From positions 1-64,000 of the forward strand of contig JBFWOJ010000007.1 of NCBI GenBank assembly GCA_050250575.1: a DNA stretch of 64,000 nt, read 5' to 3'. Position numbers and translations under genes: made by a program. Below are positions 47,134-56,465 of this stretch, piece by piece (the stretch's first letter is position 1; each line of letters opens with the position of its first letter). The DNA is from SHVO01 sp050250575. GTDB taxonomy: Bacteria > Pseudomonadota > Alphaproteobacteria > Rhodospirillales > Rhodospirillaceae. The notes under the pieces are model-generated. The model was not told the origin of the DNA and made no database searches. It saw only the letters and a program-made list of their open reading frames with translations.

Positions 47134-47565
47134 ATGGCCAAGCCAGAATCAGCCGCCCCCGCAGCCAATGCTCCTGCAGCTGCAGGCACGCCTCGCGCCC
47201 GCAAGCGCGAACGCAAGAACATCAGCTCGGGTATTGCCCACGTCAATGCGACGTTCAACAACACCATGATCACCATCTCCGACGTCCAAGGCAATACCAT
47301 TGCTTGGTCGTCGGCCGGCGCACAGGGCTTCAAGGGCTCGCGCAAGTCCACTCCGTATGCCGCGCAGGTGGCAGCGGAGAACTGCGGCCGCAAGGCAATG
47401 GAACACGGTATGAAAGTGCTGTCGGTGTTCGTGAAAGGCCCCGGAACCGGCCGTGAATCCGCGCTGCGCGCGCTGCAGGCGGTCGGTTTCACCATAACGT
47501 CAATTCAGGACGTAACCCCGGTGCCGCACAACGGTTGCCGGCCGCGCAAGCGGCGTCGCGTCTAA
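47134..47565 (+). CDS. rpsK: 30S ribosomal protein S11
   Basis: The 143-residue platform protein has IAHVNATFNNTMITISD and the C-terminal TPVPHNGCRPRKRRRV. An Ala/Pro-rich N-terminal stretch of about 20 residues precedes the body, longer than the usual 129. Confidence 0.97.
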   Translation: MAKPESAAPAANAPAAAGTPRARKRERKNISSGIAHVNATFNNTMITISDVQGNTIAWSSAGAQGFKGSRKSTPYAAQVAAENCGRKAMEHGMKVLSVFVKGPGTGRESALRALQAVGFTITSIQDVTPVPHNGCRPRKRRRV

Positions 47566-47575
47566 GGACTTTTAT

Positions 47576-47603
47576 CGCCGCCGGGTGTCTCCCACCGGCG
47601 GTG
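47576..47603 (+). other. Hairpin after rpsK
   Basis: CGCCGCCGG (47576-47584) pairs with CCGGCGGTG (47595-47603; 9 bp, one G-T). A second hairpin, GGGGCGCG with CGCAGCCCC (one bulge) over a T-rich loop, lies at 47612-47635. Neither is followed by a T-run. Together they could modulate rpoA level relative to ribosomal proteins. Confidence 0.45.
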
Positions 47604-47675
47604 TTGCATGCGGGGCGCGTTTTTTGCGCAGCCCCAAGTTCACAGCGGGATCAACCTCACGTGTGGAACTGAGCC

Positions 47676-48692
47676 GTGATACAGAAAAATTGGCAAGAAC
47701 TGATTAAACCGTCGAAGCTCAACATCGAAACGGGCGACGACCAGCGCCGGATCGCGACCATCGTCGCCGAGCCGCTCGAGCGCGGCTTCGGTGTCACGCT
47801 GGGCAACGCCCTGCGCCGCGTCCTGCTGTCCTCGCTGCAAGGCGCGGCGGTCACCTCGATCCGCATCGACGGCGTGCTGCACGAATTCTCCAGCGTGCCG
47901 GGCGTGCGCGAAGACGTCACCGACCTCATCCTCAACATCAAGCAGCTCGCGCTCACCATGCATGGTGATGGCCCGAAGCGCATGACCCTGAAGGCCAAGG
48001 GCCCGGGTGAAGTGACCGCCAGCCAGATCCAGGCGACCGCCGACATTGAGATCATGAATCCGGATCTCGTCATCTGTCACCTCGACGATGGCGCGAACCT
48101 CAACATCGAACTCGAAGTCAACACGGGCAAGGGCTACGTGGCGGCCCACCTGAACCGCAAGGAAGACGATCCCATCGGCGTCGTTCCCGTGGATTCGATC
48201 TTTTCCCCGGTCCGCCGCGTCTCCTACAAGGTCGACAACACCCGCGTCGGCCAGCAGACCGACTACGACAAGCTCTCGATGACCGTCGAGACCAACGGTG
48301 CCGTGAAGCCGGAAGATGCCGTTGCGCTCGCCGCGCGCATCCTCCAGGACCAGCTCAAGCTCTTCATCAATTTCGAAGAGCCCCAGCACGCCATTGCCGA
48401 GCGCGTCGAGGACGAACTGCCGTTCAACAAGAACCTCCTGCGCAAGGTGGACGAGCTTGAGCTGTCGGTCCGTTCGGCCAACTGCCTCAAGAACGACAAC
48501 ATCATCTACATCGGCGACCTGGTGCAGAAGACGGAAGCGGAGATGCTCCGCACCCCGAACTTCGGCCGCAAGTCGCTCAACGAGATCAAGGAAGTCCTCG
48601 CGCAGATGGGACTGCATCTCGGCATGGAAATCCCCAATTGGCCGCCTGAGAACATCGAAGAGCTGGCCAAGAAGCTCGAAGAGCCGTTTTAA
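47676..48692 (+). CDS. rpoA: DNA-directed RNA polymerase subunit alpha
   Basis: The 338-residue protein begins at GTG 47676 (MIQKNWQELIKPSK). The N-terminal dimerisation domain has ERGFGVTLGNALRRVLLSS. The C-terminal domain (about 250-338) with SANCLKNDNIIYIGDLVQK binds UP elements and activators. No rpsD lies in this operon, unlike E. coli. Confidence 0.98.
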   Translation: MIQKNWQELIKPSKLNIETGDDQRRIATIVAEPLERGFGVTLGNALRRVLLSSLQGAAVTSIRIDGVLHEFSSVPGVREDVTDLILNIKQLALTMHGDGPKRMTLKAKGPGEVTASQIQATADIEIMNPDLVICHLDDGANLNIELEVNTGKGYVAAHLNRKEDDPIGVVPVDSIFSPVRRVSYKVDNTRVGQQTDYDKLSMTVETNGAVKPEDAVALAARILQDQLKLFINFEEPQHAIAERVEDELPFNKNLLRKVDELELSVRSANCLKNDNIIYIGDLVQKTEAEMLRTPNFGRKSLNEIKEVLAQMGLHLGMEIPNWPPENIEELAKKLEEPF

Positions 48693-48817
48693 GACGGCTT
48701 TAGCGACCAGGGCCGTTCCGGCCCGCCCCGTGAGTTCATGTCCCAGGAGGGATGCGGCGCACGGTCAACGTCATCGGTCTCGCGCGCGAGGCCACAAGGT
48801 GAAGAAAGGACTACGCT

Positions 48818-49246
48818 ATGCGTCACGGACTAAGCGGCCGCAAGTTCAACCGGACCAAAGGCCACCGCCGGGCCCTGATGGCCAACCTGGCGAACGCTCT
48901 GCTCAAGCACGAGCAGATCACGACCACGCTCCCGAAGGCGAAGGACCTGCGCCCGTACGTCGAGCGCATGATCACCTTGGGCAAGCGCGGCACGCTCGCC
49001 GCCCGCCGCCTCGCCGCCGGGCGTCTGCGCGACGAAAGCATCGTTGCGAAATTGTTCGAGACCCTGGGGCCTCGTTACAAGGACCGCAACGGCGGCTACA
49101 CCCGCGTCATCAAGGCGGGCTTCCGCCACGGTGATTCCGCGCCGATGGCCGTGATCGAGCTCGTCGACCGTGACACCGAAGCCAAGGGCCAGGACTCCGG
49201 TCCGCCGCAGAACGCCGCTCCGGCCGCCGAAGAAGCCGCGGTCTAA
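48818..49246 (+). CDS. rplQ: 50S ribosomal protein L17
   Basis: The 142-residue protein begins MRHGLSGRKFNRTKGHRRAL; the body ends near AVIELVDRD and is followed by a tail of about 22 residues. L17 is at the tunnel exit. It ends the ribosomal cluster and a terminator follows. Confidence 0.98.
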   Translation: MRHGLSGRKFNRTKGHRRALMANLANALLKHEQITTTLPKAKDLRPYVERMITLGKRGTLAARRLAAGRLRDESIVAKLFETLGPRYKDRNGGYTRVIKAGFRHGDSAPMAVIELVDRDTEAKGQDSGPPQNAAPAAEEAAV

Positions 49247-49283
49247 AGCCGCCAAGCGCGGACGAATACCGCGTAAGCCATCG

Positions 49284-49317
49284 AACGGCAGCCTGGGGAA
49301 ACCTAGGCTGCCGTTTT
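49284..49317 (+). terminator. Rho-independent terminator after rplQ
   Basis: AACGGCAGCCT (49284-49294) pairs perfectly with AGGCTGCCGTT (49305-49315); the run of T residues extends to 49317. It closes the alpha operon. Confidence 0.85.
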
Positions 49318-49341
49318 CGCTTCCGGCTTTTCGAAGGGGGG

Positions 49342-49410
49342 ATGAAAATGCTCGTGCGCCACCTTAGATTTGCCTCAGTTGAATCTCAGCTTCCCCGTTT
49401 ATCGTTTTGA
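49342..49410 (+). other. 22-codon ORF directly before the DegP-like gene
   Basis: ATG 49342 follows a GGGGGG tract (strong purine-rich site) and is open for 22 codons to TGA 49408-49410. It is in the same frame as the protease gene, whose ATG is only 6 bp further and has no visible site of its own. It may be a leader peptide that couples ribosomes into the protease gene, or chance. No similarity is recognised. Confidence 0.3.
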
Positions 49411-49416
49411 CATTCA

Positions 49417-50847
49417 ATGAGAATTCGCCAGCTCATGTCACACGTGAACAAGATTTTCGCTGCCCTGATGATCGCCGCGTTCCCGGCGTTGATGAATCCG
49501 GCCATCGGTGCGCAAAGCGCCGTTCCGACCTCGCGAGAGCAGGTCTCCCTGACCTTCGCGCCGATCGTGAAGAGGGCTTCTCCGGCCGTCGTAAATATCT
49601 ACACGCGCCGGGTCTTGAAGCAGCAGGTCTCGCCGCTCTTCAACGATCCTTTCTTCCGTCAGTTCTTCGGCGACCAGTTCGCCGCCGTGCCCCGCGAACG
49701 GGTGGAAAGTTCTCTTGGTTCGGGCGTGATCGTCCGCGGGAGCGGTGTCGTCATCACCAACAACCACGTCATCGGCGAGGCCGATGAGATTACGGTCATC
49801 CTCAACGACCGCCGCGAGTTCGAAGCCAAGGTGGTCGGCAAGGACCCGCGCTCCGACCTTGCGGTTCTCCAGCTCCAGAACCTGACCGGCACATTGCCGG
49901 CTTTGGATCTCGCCGATTCCGATGATCTCGAGGTGGGGGATCTGGTGCTGGCGATCGGCAATCCCTTCGGCGTCGGCCAGACCGTCACCTCGGGTATCAT
50001 CTCCGCACTGGCCCGGACGACGGTCGGCATTACCGACTTTCGGTCCTTCATTCAGACCGACGCGGCCGTGAACCCGGGCAATTCCGGCGGGGCCTTGATC
50101 ACGTCCGACGGCCGTCTCGTCGGCATCAACACCGCCATCTACTCCCGCGACGGCGGCAGCAACGGAATCGGATTTGCGATTCCTGCCAATATGGTACGGA
50201 CCGTTGTTACGAGCATACTTAAAGAGGGCCGGGCGGTGCGCGCCTGGTTCGGCGCCTCCGGGAAGACCATCACCGCTGATCTTGCGCGCTCATTGTCGCT
50301 GCCCCGCCCCGTGGGGGTGTTGGTCGAGCGCGTCACCGCGGGCAGTCCCGCTGCCCGCGGCGGCCTTCAGCCCGGCGACATCGTACGCTCCGTCAACGGC
50401 CGCGACGTCCAGGACCTCGAGGAGCTACGCTACATGATTGCCACGCTCCCTGTCGGCGGTACGGCGCGGCTCGGGGTTCAACGGGACAATGCAGAGCAGA
50501 CGATCCAAATTTCGCTGCAAGCGCCGCCGAACACTCCGGCGCGGCAGGAGACCCTTCTTTCCGGCCAGCAGCCGTTCTCCGGTGCGACGGTTGCCAATCT
50601 GAATCCGGCGCTCGCCGAAGAATTGGGCCGCGAGTATGAGGGGCCTGGGGTGATCATTCTTGATATGTCGGGCAACTCCATCGCCGCGCGCCTGGGTCTG
50701 CGTCCTGGCGACATGATCCTTGCCATCAACGATGCGCCCACCCGCAGCGTCGCCGATCTCCAGCGTTCGCTGGCGGCGGCGGCGGCCGGTTGGGTGGTCA
50801 CCATCAACCGCGGCGGCCAGACGGTGAAGTTCCAGGTGGGTGGATGA
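49417..50847 (+). CDS. DegP/HtrA-family periplasmic serine protease
   Basis: The 476-residue protein has an N-terminal signal (IFAALMIAAFPALMNPAIGAQ), then a trypsin-like domain with the triad His117 (NNHV), Asp147 (RSDLAVL) and Ser223 (NSGG), followed by two PDZ regions (about 275-360 and 385-470). HtrA proteases degrade or refold misfolded envelope proteins. Two PDZ regions make it closer to DegP/DegQ than to DegS. The start has no clear ribosome-binding site; ATG 49435 is an alternative that keeps the signal. The stop overlaps the rarA start as ATGA, the first of three such overlaps in this chain. Confidence 0.92.
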   Translation: MRIRQLMSHVNKIFAALMIAAFPALMNPAIGAQSAVPTSREQVSLTFAPIVKRASPAVVNIYTRRVLKQQVSPLFNDPFFRQFFGDQFAAVPRERVESSLGSGVIVRGSGVVITNNHVIGEADEITVILNDRREFEAKVVGKDPRSDLAVLQLQNLTGTLPALDLADSDDLEVGDLVLAIGNPFGVGQTVTSGIISALARTTVGITDFRSFIQTDAAVNPGNSGGALITSDGRLVGINTAIYSRDGGSNGIGFAIPANMVRTVVTSILKEGRAVRAWFGASGKTITADLARSLSLPRPVGVLVERVTAGSPAARGGLQPGDIVRSVNGRDVQDLEELRYMIATLPVGGTARLGVQRDNAEQTIQISLQAPPNTPARQETLLSGQQPFSGATVANLNPALAEELGREYEGPGVIILDMSGNSIAARLGLRPGDMILAINDAPTRSVADLQRSLAAAAAGWVVTINRGGQTVKFQVGG

Positions 50848-52208
50848 ACGACCTGTTCGCGGGCCACGAGCCGCCGCAATCAGGAGCCAGGAGTGGCCCG
50901 AAGGTCGGCCAGCCCCTGGCGGACCGGCTGCGGCCCGCGGGCCTCGAGGACGTCGTCGGCCAGGAGCATCTTCTCGGGCGCGAAGGACCGATCGGGCGCA
51001 TGGTCGCCGCCAGGCGGGTGACCTCCATGATCCTGTGGGGGCCGCCCGGTGTCGGCAAGACGACGATCGCTCGCTTGCTCGCCAAGGGCACGGACCTCTA
51101 CTTCCAGCCGCTATCGGCGGTGTTCTCGGGCGTTGCGGACCTTCGCAAGATTTTCGAGGCCGCGGCGAAGCGCCGCCAGATGGGGCAGGGCACCCTGTTG
51201 TTCGTCGACGAGATCCACCGTTTCAACCGCTCGCAGCAGGACGGGTTTCTTCCCTACGTCGAAGACGGAACGATCATTCTGGTCGGAGCGACGACGGAAA
51301 ACCCGTCCTTCGAGCTGAATGCCGCGCTCTTGTCGCGGTGCCAGGTGATGGTGCTGCGGCGCCTCGACGATGCCGCGCTGGACCGGCTCTTGAAGCGGGC
51401 GGAACAGGACGCCGGCCGGAGCTTGCCCGTGACCGAAGAAGGCCGCGCAGCGCTGCGCGCCATGGCCGACGGCGATGGCCGCCACATCCTGACCCTCGCC
51501 GAGGATTTGTTCGCTCTTACGCCGGCGCCGTCCGACCCCCTGGACGCTGCCGGTTTGGCCAAGGTCGTTCAGCGCCGGGCGCCGGTCTACGACAAGGACC
51601 GGGAAGGGCACTACAACCTCATCAGCGCCGTGCATAAATCGCTGCGCGGCTCTGATCCCGACGCGGCGCTCTATTGGGTGTCCCGCATGCTCGATGGCGG
51701 CGAGGACCCGATCTACATCCTGCGCCGGCTTACGCGGTTCGCCGCCGAAGACATCGGCATGGCCGATCCGCAGGCGCTGCCGATCGCGATCTCCGCCTGG
51801 GAAACCTACGACCGCCTGGGCTCACCGGAAGGCGAACTCGCCATCGCGATGTTGGTCATCTATCTCGGCACTGCGCCCAAATCGAACGCGGCCTATGTCG
51901 CCTATGGCGAAGCGCGCGCATCGGCCCGTGCCACGGGCTCTTTGATGCCCCCGAAGCACATCCTCAACGCGCCGACGACGCTCATGAAGGATCTCGGGTA
52001 CGGTAAGGGCTATGCTTATGATCATGATCAGGATGAGGCCTTTTCCGGGCAAAACTACTTTCCGGACGGTATGGCGCGCGAGCAATTCTACCGTCCCGTC
52101 GAGCGCGGGTTTGAACGCGAGGTAGCCAAACGCCTCGCATACTGGCAGAAGCTGCGCGCCGCGCGCGAAGGCGCGCACACAGAAGAAACCAAGTCCGGCG
52201 GGCCATGA
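50844..52208 (+). CDS. rarA: Replication-associated recombination protein RarA (MgsA)
   Basis: The 454-residue AAA+ ATPase has Walker A GPPGVGKTT (Lys72), Walker B LLFVDEIHRF and the sensor region GATTENPSFELN. The C-terminal tetramerisation part has RRLTRFAAEDIGMADPQAL. RarA/WRNIP1 proteins act at stalled replication forks with SSB. The ATG overlaps the protease stop, and the stop overlaps the next gene, so translation is coupled across protein quality control, replication repair and rRNA modification. Confidence 0.94.
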   Translation: MNDLFAGHEPPQSGARSGPKVGQPLADRLRPAGLEDVVGQEHLLGREGPIGRMVAARRVTSMILWGPPGVGKTTIARLLAKGTDLYFQPLSAVFSGVADLRKIFEAAAKRRQMGQGTLLFVDEIHRFNRSQQDGFLPYVEDGTIILVGATTENPSFELNAALLSRCQVMVLRRLDDAALDRLLKRAEQDAGRSLPVTEEGRAALRAMADGDGRHILTLAEDLFALTPAPSDPLDAAGLAKVVQRRAPVYDKDREGHYNLISAVHKSLRGSDPDAALYWVSRMLDGGEDPIYILRRLTRFAAEDIGMADPQALPIAISAWETYDRLGSPEGELAIAMLVIYLGTAPKSNAAYVAYGEARASARATGSLMPPKHILNAPTTLMKDLGYGKGYAYDHDQDEAFSGQNYFPDGMAREQFYRPVERGFEREVAKRLAYWQKLRAAREGAHTEETKSGGP

Positions 52209-53197
52209 GCGGCGTACAACAGATTGAAGTGGGCGATGAGGAGGGGGAACAGCGGCTAGATCGCTGGTTCAAGCGCCGCTTTCCGGCGCTCACCCATGGC
52301 CGCCTGGAGAAACTTTTACGGACCGGGCAGGTGCGCGTCGACGGCGGGCGGGCGAAGGCGAACCAGCGCCTTCAAGCGGGCCAGGTGGTGCGCGTCCCGC
52401 CGCTCGGTTCCGCCTCCGACGGCGCCGCCGAACGGAAGAAAGCCGCGCCCCTCTCGCCCCGCGATGCCGCCGAGATCCAGCGCATGGTCATCTACAAGGA
52501 TGAGGACCTGATTGTCCTCAACAAGCCGCACGGGATCGCTGTACAGGGTGGAACGAAGACCACCCGCCATATCGACGGCATGCTCGACGGCCTCAAGTTC
52601 GACCGCGAGGAGCGTCCACGCCTGGTCCATCGCCTCGATCGCGATACCTCGGGCGTTCTCGTGCTGGCGCGCTCGGCCAAGTCCGCCGCGGCCCTGGCCA
52701 AGGCGTTCCAGAGCCGGGACATGGAAAAGATCTACTGGGCCCTCGTGATCGGCCATCCCGAGCACGATGCCGGCACGATCTCCGCCGCCCTAGCCAAAAC
52801 CGGCGGCCGCGGCAACGAGCGCATGGAATGGGACGACGAAGAGGGCCAGTCGGCCGTGACCGACTACCGTGTCGTTGCCACCGCCGCCCGCAAGATCAGC
52901 TGGCTCGAGCTGATGCCGCACACCGGCCGCACCCACCAGTTGCGGGCGCATTGCAAATTGATCGGCACGCCGATCGTCGGTGACGCCAAATACGCCGTCA
53001 CAAACCCCGATCCGGATCAGCGCGTCGACCTGCACGAAGGCTTGCTCGCCGAGGTGGCTGACCGCATGTGTCTGCACGCCCGCGCGCTCACGATTCCCCG
53101 CCAAGGCCGCAAACCGCTTACCGTTACTGCGCCGCTGCCGAAGCATATGGCGGATGCTTTTGACGACTTGGGGTTTGACCAGAGCGAGGCACGATGA
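52205..53197 (+). CDS. RluC/RluA-family 23S rRNA pseudouridine synthase
   Basis: The 330-residue protein has an N-terminal S4 RNA-binding domain (residues about 12-70, RWFKRRFPALTHGRLEKLLR) and the catalytic domain with HRLDRDTSG, Asp145 being the nucleophile. MPHTGRTHQLRAH is the usual second motif. Length and the S4 domain favour RluC (positions 955, 2504 and 2580 in E. coli) over RluA, but RluD is possible. It overlaps both neighbours by 4 bp. Confidence 0.9.
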   Translation: MSGVQQIEVGDEEGEQRLDRWFKRRFPALTHGRLEKLLRTGQVRVDGGRAKANQRLQAGQVVRVPPLGSASDGAAERKKAAPLSPRDAAEIQRMVIYKDEDLIVLNKPHGIAVQGGTKTTRHIDGMLDGLKFDREERPRLVHRLDRDTSGVLVLARSAKSAAALAKAFQSRDMEKIYWALVIGHPEHDAGTISAALAKTGGRGNERMEWDDEEGQSAVTDYRVVATAARKISWLELMPHTGRTHQLRAHCKLIGTPIVGDAKYAVTNPDPDQRVDLHEGLLAEVADRMCLHARALTIPRQGRKPLTVTAPLPKHMADAFDDLGFDQSEAR

Positions 53198-53907
53198 GCG
53201 TCGCATCTCCGATCCGCCTCGCGGTCTTCGACCTCGATGGAACCCTGGTCAACAGTACCGCGAACATCGTGCGCGCCGTGCGCGAGGCGGCTGCATTGAT
53301 GAAAGTCGAAGCGCCGGCGGCCAAGGAAATTCCAAGGGTCATCGGCCTTTCACTGACCGAGGCGCTTGGTCGGCTCTTTCCGGCGCTTGAACAGCCGCGC
53401 CTGCTTGAGCTGGATCAAGCCTACCGCGACTGTTTCGTGCGCTTTCGCACCGAGCCCGACTTCGACGAGCCCTTGTTCGATGGTACGCACGAAGTGCTCG
53501 ATGCTTTGGATGCGGACGGCGTGCTGCTGGGCATTGCCACCGGCAAGGCCATGCGCGGCGTACGTCACGTCCTGGAACGACACGGGCTCTTAAAGCGTTT
53601 TGTCACCATCCAGACCCCTGAGCATGCGCCGGGCAAACCACATCCGGAGATGATTTACAGGGCGATGGCGGAGACCGGCGCCGCGCCGGGTCACACGGTT
53701 ATGGTCGGCGACACGAGTTTCGACATGCTCATGGCCCGCAATGCGGGCGTTTCGGCGCTCGGTGTATCTTGGGGCAACCATCCCGCACCGGAATTGCACG
53801 CGGCGGGCGCACATCGCCTGGTCGATCGCCTCGGCGACCTGATGCACGCTATTGCTCACCTCACCGAATCCACACCGTCTCCCGATCTCGCAAGGAGCGC
53901 GCGATGA
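53194..53907 (+). CDS. HAD-superfamily hydrolase (phosphoglycolate-phosphatase-like)
   Basis: The 237-residue protein has motif I VFDLDGTLV (Asp13 nucleophile, Asp15), motif II IATGK, and motif III/IV with Lys near 145 and MVGDTSFDM. The alpha-helical cap lies between motifs I and II. HADs of this type remove phosphate from small molecules such as phosphoglycolate; the substrate is not set by sequence. It starts inside the end of the pseudouridine synthase gene (ATGA). Confidence 0.85.
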   Translation: MSVASPIRLAVFDLDGTLVNSTANIVRAVREAAALMKVEAPAAKEIPRVIGLSLTEALGRLFPALEQPRLLELDQAYRDCFVRFRTEPDFDEPLFDGTHEVLDALDADGVLLGIATGKAMRGVRHVLERHGLLKRFVTIQTPEHAPGKPHPEMIYRAMAETGAAPGHTVMVGDTSFDMLMARNAGVSALGVSWGNHPAPELHAAGAHRLVDRLGDLMHAIAHLTESTPSPDLARSAR

Positions 53908-55715
53908 AAGCCCTCAAAATCGCCGCTGCGGTCGTCGCGGTTCTCGCCGTCGGTGTCGTCATTCTTCTGATGACGGTGAACGTCGATCAATACAAGGGCA
54001 CGATCGAAGCGCAGGCGAAGGCGGCGACCGGTCGCGAGGTGACGATTGGTGACATCGATCTCTCTGTCGGACTCGCGCCCGCGATCGTACTGACCGACGT
54101 CAAGGTCGCCAATGCCGCCTGGGGCAGCCGCCCGGAAATGATGATCTTGCCGCGGCTCGAAGTGCACACGCAGCTCATCCCGCTCCTGTTCGGAACCATC
54201 AATCTTACTGAAATAAATGCCGAGAACCCCGACATTCTCCTCGAGATCGACAAACAGGGCCGCGGCAACTGGCAGTTCGACGTCGCGCGTGACGGCGCCT
54301 CTACACCGCTCAATGTCAGTGACATCACGGTCAATGGGTTGAAGCTCGGGTACCGCGACGGCCAAGGAGGAAGCTCGGCCGATATCGCCGCGAAGGCGGT
54401 CACCGTTGCCATCAGCGGCGCGCTCCAGGAAATGAATATCTCGTCTTTCGAAACGAAAGACGTGACCGTGGCCTACAAGACGACCGGCGCGCCGCTTGCG
54501 TTCGCCGTTGAAACCCTGACCTTGGATCGCGAAGGTAAGATCAACCTTGACGGTAAAGTTTCGGGCGAAGCGCTGAAGGTCAACGGCAAGATCGCGCCGA
54601 TCGCGACCTTGATCGCGATGGACAAGGCTTTCCCTGCCAAAGTCGAGGTCGAGGGGTTCGGCATTAAGGCCACTTCAGATGTGGTGGTGGAGATCGTAAA
54701 CGGCCGCCCACTGGCGAAGGGCACGATTTCCATTCCGGAGATCGACATGTCGAAGTTCGCGAGCGCGCCCGCGACTCAGGCCGACGGCCGCCTGTTCCCC
54801 GCCGATCCGTTACCCTGGGATATGATCAGCGGCACGGATGCCGATCTCAACATCACCATCGCAAAACTCACGACCACGACCGGTCTGACGGTGAGCAATA
54901 TCTCGGTCCCGGTGAAAGCCGCCGCCGGACGTTTCAATGCGGCGCCGATTTCCTTGGCGGTTGCGGGCGGGACCATTGGTGGAGATGTCGCGCTCAATGC
55001 CGGCGACAGGTCGGTGGCCATAAAGGCGCAGGGAAAAGGATTCTCGGCCGAAGGTCTCGCCAAGTCATTCAACAAAGGCGATCTCATGACCCAAGGCCCG
55101 ATCGACCTCAACGTCAATGTGCGCGGCGCCGGAACGTCGGTGCGCGAGATCATGGCCTCGCTGGATGGGTCCGTGATTGCGGGGATGGGCGAAAGCCGCA
55201 TCCGCAATGATGCGCTCAACGTGCCCGGCGCCGGCGCGATCCTGCAGGTGCTCGATCTTGCCAATCCGTTCGCCAACAAGGACCCCTACACGGTTGCGAG
55301 GTGCGCTGTCGCGAATTTCCAGATCGCGGACGGCATCGCCCAGACCAACCAGGGCGTTGCCATGGTCACGGATAAGATGTCGCTCACGTCGAGCGGCACG
55401 GTCGACCTGCGCAACGAGCGCATCGACCTCAATGTGCGCGCGCAAGGCGCCAGCGGCATCGCCGGCGGACTTGGCCAGCTCGCGCAGGCCGTAAGAGTGA
55501 CTGGCTCGCTTTCCTCTCCCAGCGTCGGCCTCGATCAGGCGGGTGTCGTGAAGGGTGTCGCCGGCCTCGGTTCGGCTCTCGCTAACGGCGGTGGACAAGG
55601 CCTCGGCGGGCTCGGCGCGCTGTTCGGGCTGGGGCCAAAGACGGGCTCGTCCGCGACGTCGGCGGCCCCAACCGGAGATCTTTGCGCCCGGGCGCGCGCC
55701 TGGCGCAGAAGCTGA
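53904..55715 (+). CDS. AsmA-family protein
   Basis: The 603-residue protein starts at ATG 53904 after AAGGAG and overlaps the HAD stop by 4 bp. One N-terminal transmembrane helix (IAAAVVAVLAVGVVILLM) is followed by the AsmA beginning GREVTIGDIDLSVGLAPAIV and a long beta-rich region. A C-terminal AsmA_2 part (GLAKSFNKGDLMTQGPIDLN) is also visible. AsmA-like proteins are tethered in the inner membrane and span the periplasm; they are proposed to move phospholipids to the outer membrane. The Gly-rich stretch near 560-585 is low complexity. Confidence 0.9.
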   Translation: MKALKIAAAVVAVLAVGVVILLMTVNVDQYKGTIEAQAKAATGREVTIGDIDLSVGLAPAIVLTDVKVANAAWGSRPEMMILPRLEVHTQLIPLLFGTINLTEINAENPDILLEIDKQGRGNWQFDVARDGASTPLNVSDITVNGLKLGYRDGQGGSSADIAAKAVTVAISGALQEMNISSFETKDVTVAYKTTGAPLAFAVETLTLDREGKINLDGKVSGEALKVNGKIAPIATLIAMDKAFPAKVEVEGFGIKATSDVVVEIVNGRPLAKGTISIPEIDMSKFASAPATQADGRLFPADPLPWDMISGTDADLNITIAKLTTTTGLTVSNISVPVKAAAGRFNAAPISLAVAGGTIGGDVALNAGDRSVAIKAQGKGFSAEGLAKSFNKGDLMTQGPIDLNVNVRGAGTSVREIMASLDGSVIAGMGESRIRNDALNVPGAGAILQVLDLANPFANKDPYTVARCAVANFQIADGIAQTNQGVAMVTDKMSLTSSGTVDLRNERIDLNVRAQGASGIAGGLGQLAQAVRVTGSLSSPSVGLDQAGVVKGVAGLGSALANGGGQGLGGLGALFGLGPKTGSSATSAAPTGDLCARARAWRRS

Positions 55716-55727
55716 CCGATAGTCTCG

Positions 55728-56465
55728 ATGGACAAGAATAGACCGCTGCCGGTGCGCGAAAGCGCACCCCCGAAACCGCGCCGCGTGTATAAGGCGGTGG
55801 CCGTCCGCGAGGGCGGCGGCTCGTTTTCGGTGCTCTTGGATGGCAAACCGGCGCTCACGCCGCTACGTGCGCCGCTCGCCTCGAAATCGCACGCGCTGGC
55901 GGCCGCCGTTGCCGCCGAATGGGATGCGCAGGATCCGCATGTGGATCCGGAAACCATGCCGCTCACACGGCTTCTCGCCACGGAGATCGACCGCGTGACG
56001 CCCCTGCGTGACGCCGTGATCGCGAGCCTCATGTCCTATGTCGATACCGACGCGCTCTGTTACCGCGCCGCGCATCCGGCGGACTTGCGCGCACGTCAGC
56101 AGGCCAGATGGCAGCCGGTGCTCGATTGGCTCGCCACGGCGCACGGGATCGCGCTGACCGCGGTCGACGGCGCGATGCCGATCTCGCAGGCTCCGGCGGC
56201 AGTCGCGCGCATGCGTGAGGCGCTCGCAGCGCTTGGCGATGCTCGGCTTACGGCCTTCCAGGCGGCTGCGGCACTAACGACCTCGCTTGCGCTATCTTTG
56301 GCGCTCGTGCATGGCCACCTCAGCGCCGCCGATGTTTTCGGCGCTGCATTTCTCGACGAACTCTACCAGTCCGAGCGGTGGGGTGAAGACAAGGAAGCCG
56401 GCGATCGCAGGCGGCGCATGGCCGCCGACCTCGCCGCGATCGAAAGGTATCTGTCCTTGGTCTAG
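55728..56465 (+). CDS. ATP12-family F1-ATPase assembly chaperone
   Basis: The 245-residue protein has the ATP12 core: VLLDGKPALTPLRAPL near residue 37, EWDAQDPHVDPETMPLTRL near 65-85, and the C-terminal LYQSERWGEDKEA. In mitochondria Atp12 holds the F1 alpha subunit before assembly; the bacterial homologues are found in alphaproteobacteria. It starts 12 bp after the AsmA-like gene. The final 4 bases overlap a small convergent ORF on the other strand. Confidence 0.92.
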   Translation: MDKNRPLPVRESAPPKPRRVYKAVAVREGGGSFSVLLDGKPALTPLRAPLASKSHALAAAVAAEWDAQDPHVDPETMPLTRLLATEIDRVTPLRDAVIASLMSYVDTDALCYRAAHPADLRARQQARWQPVLDWLATAHGIALTAVDGAMPISQAPAAVARMREALAALGDARLTAFQAAAALTTSLALSLALVHGHLSAADVFGAAFLDELYQSERWGEDKEAGDRRRRMAADLAAIERYLSLV

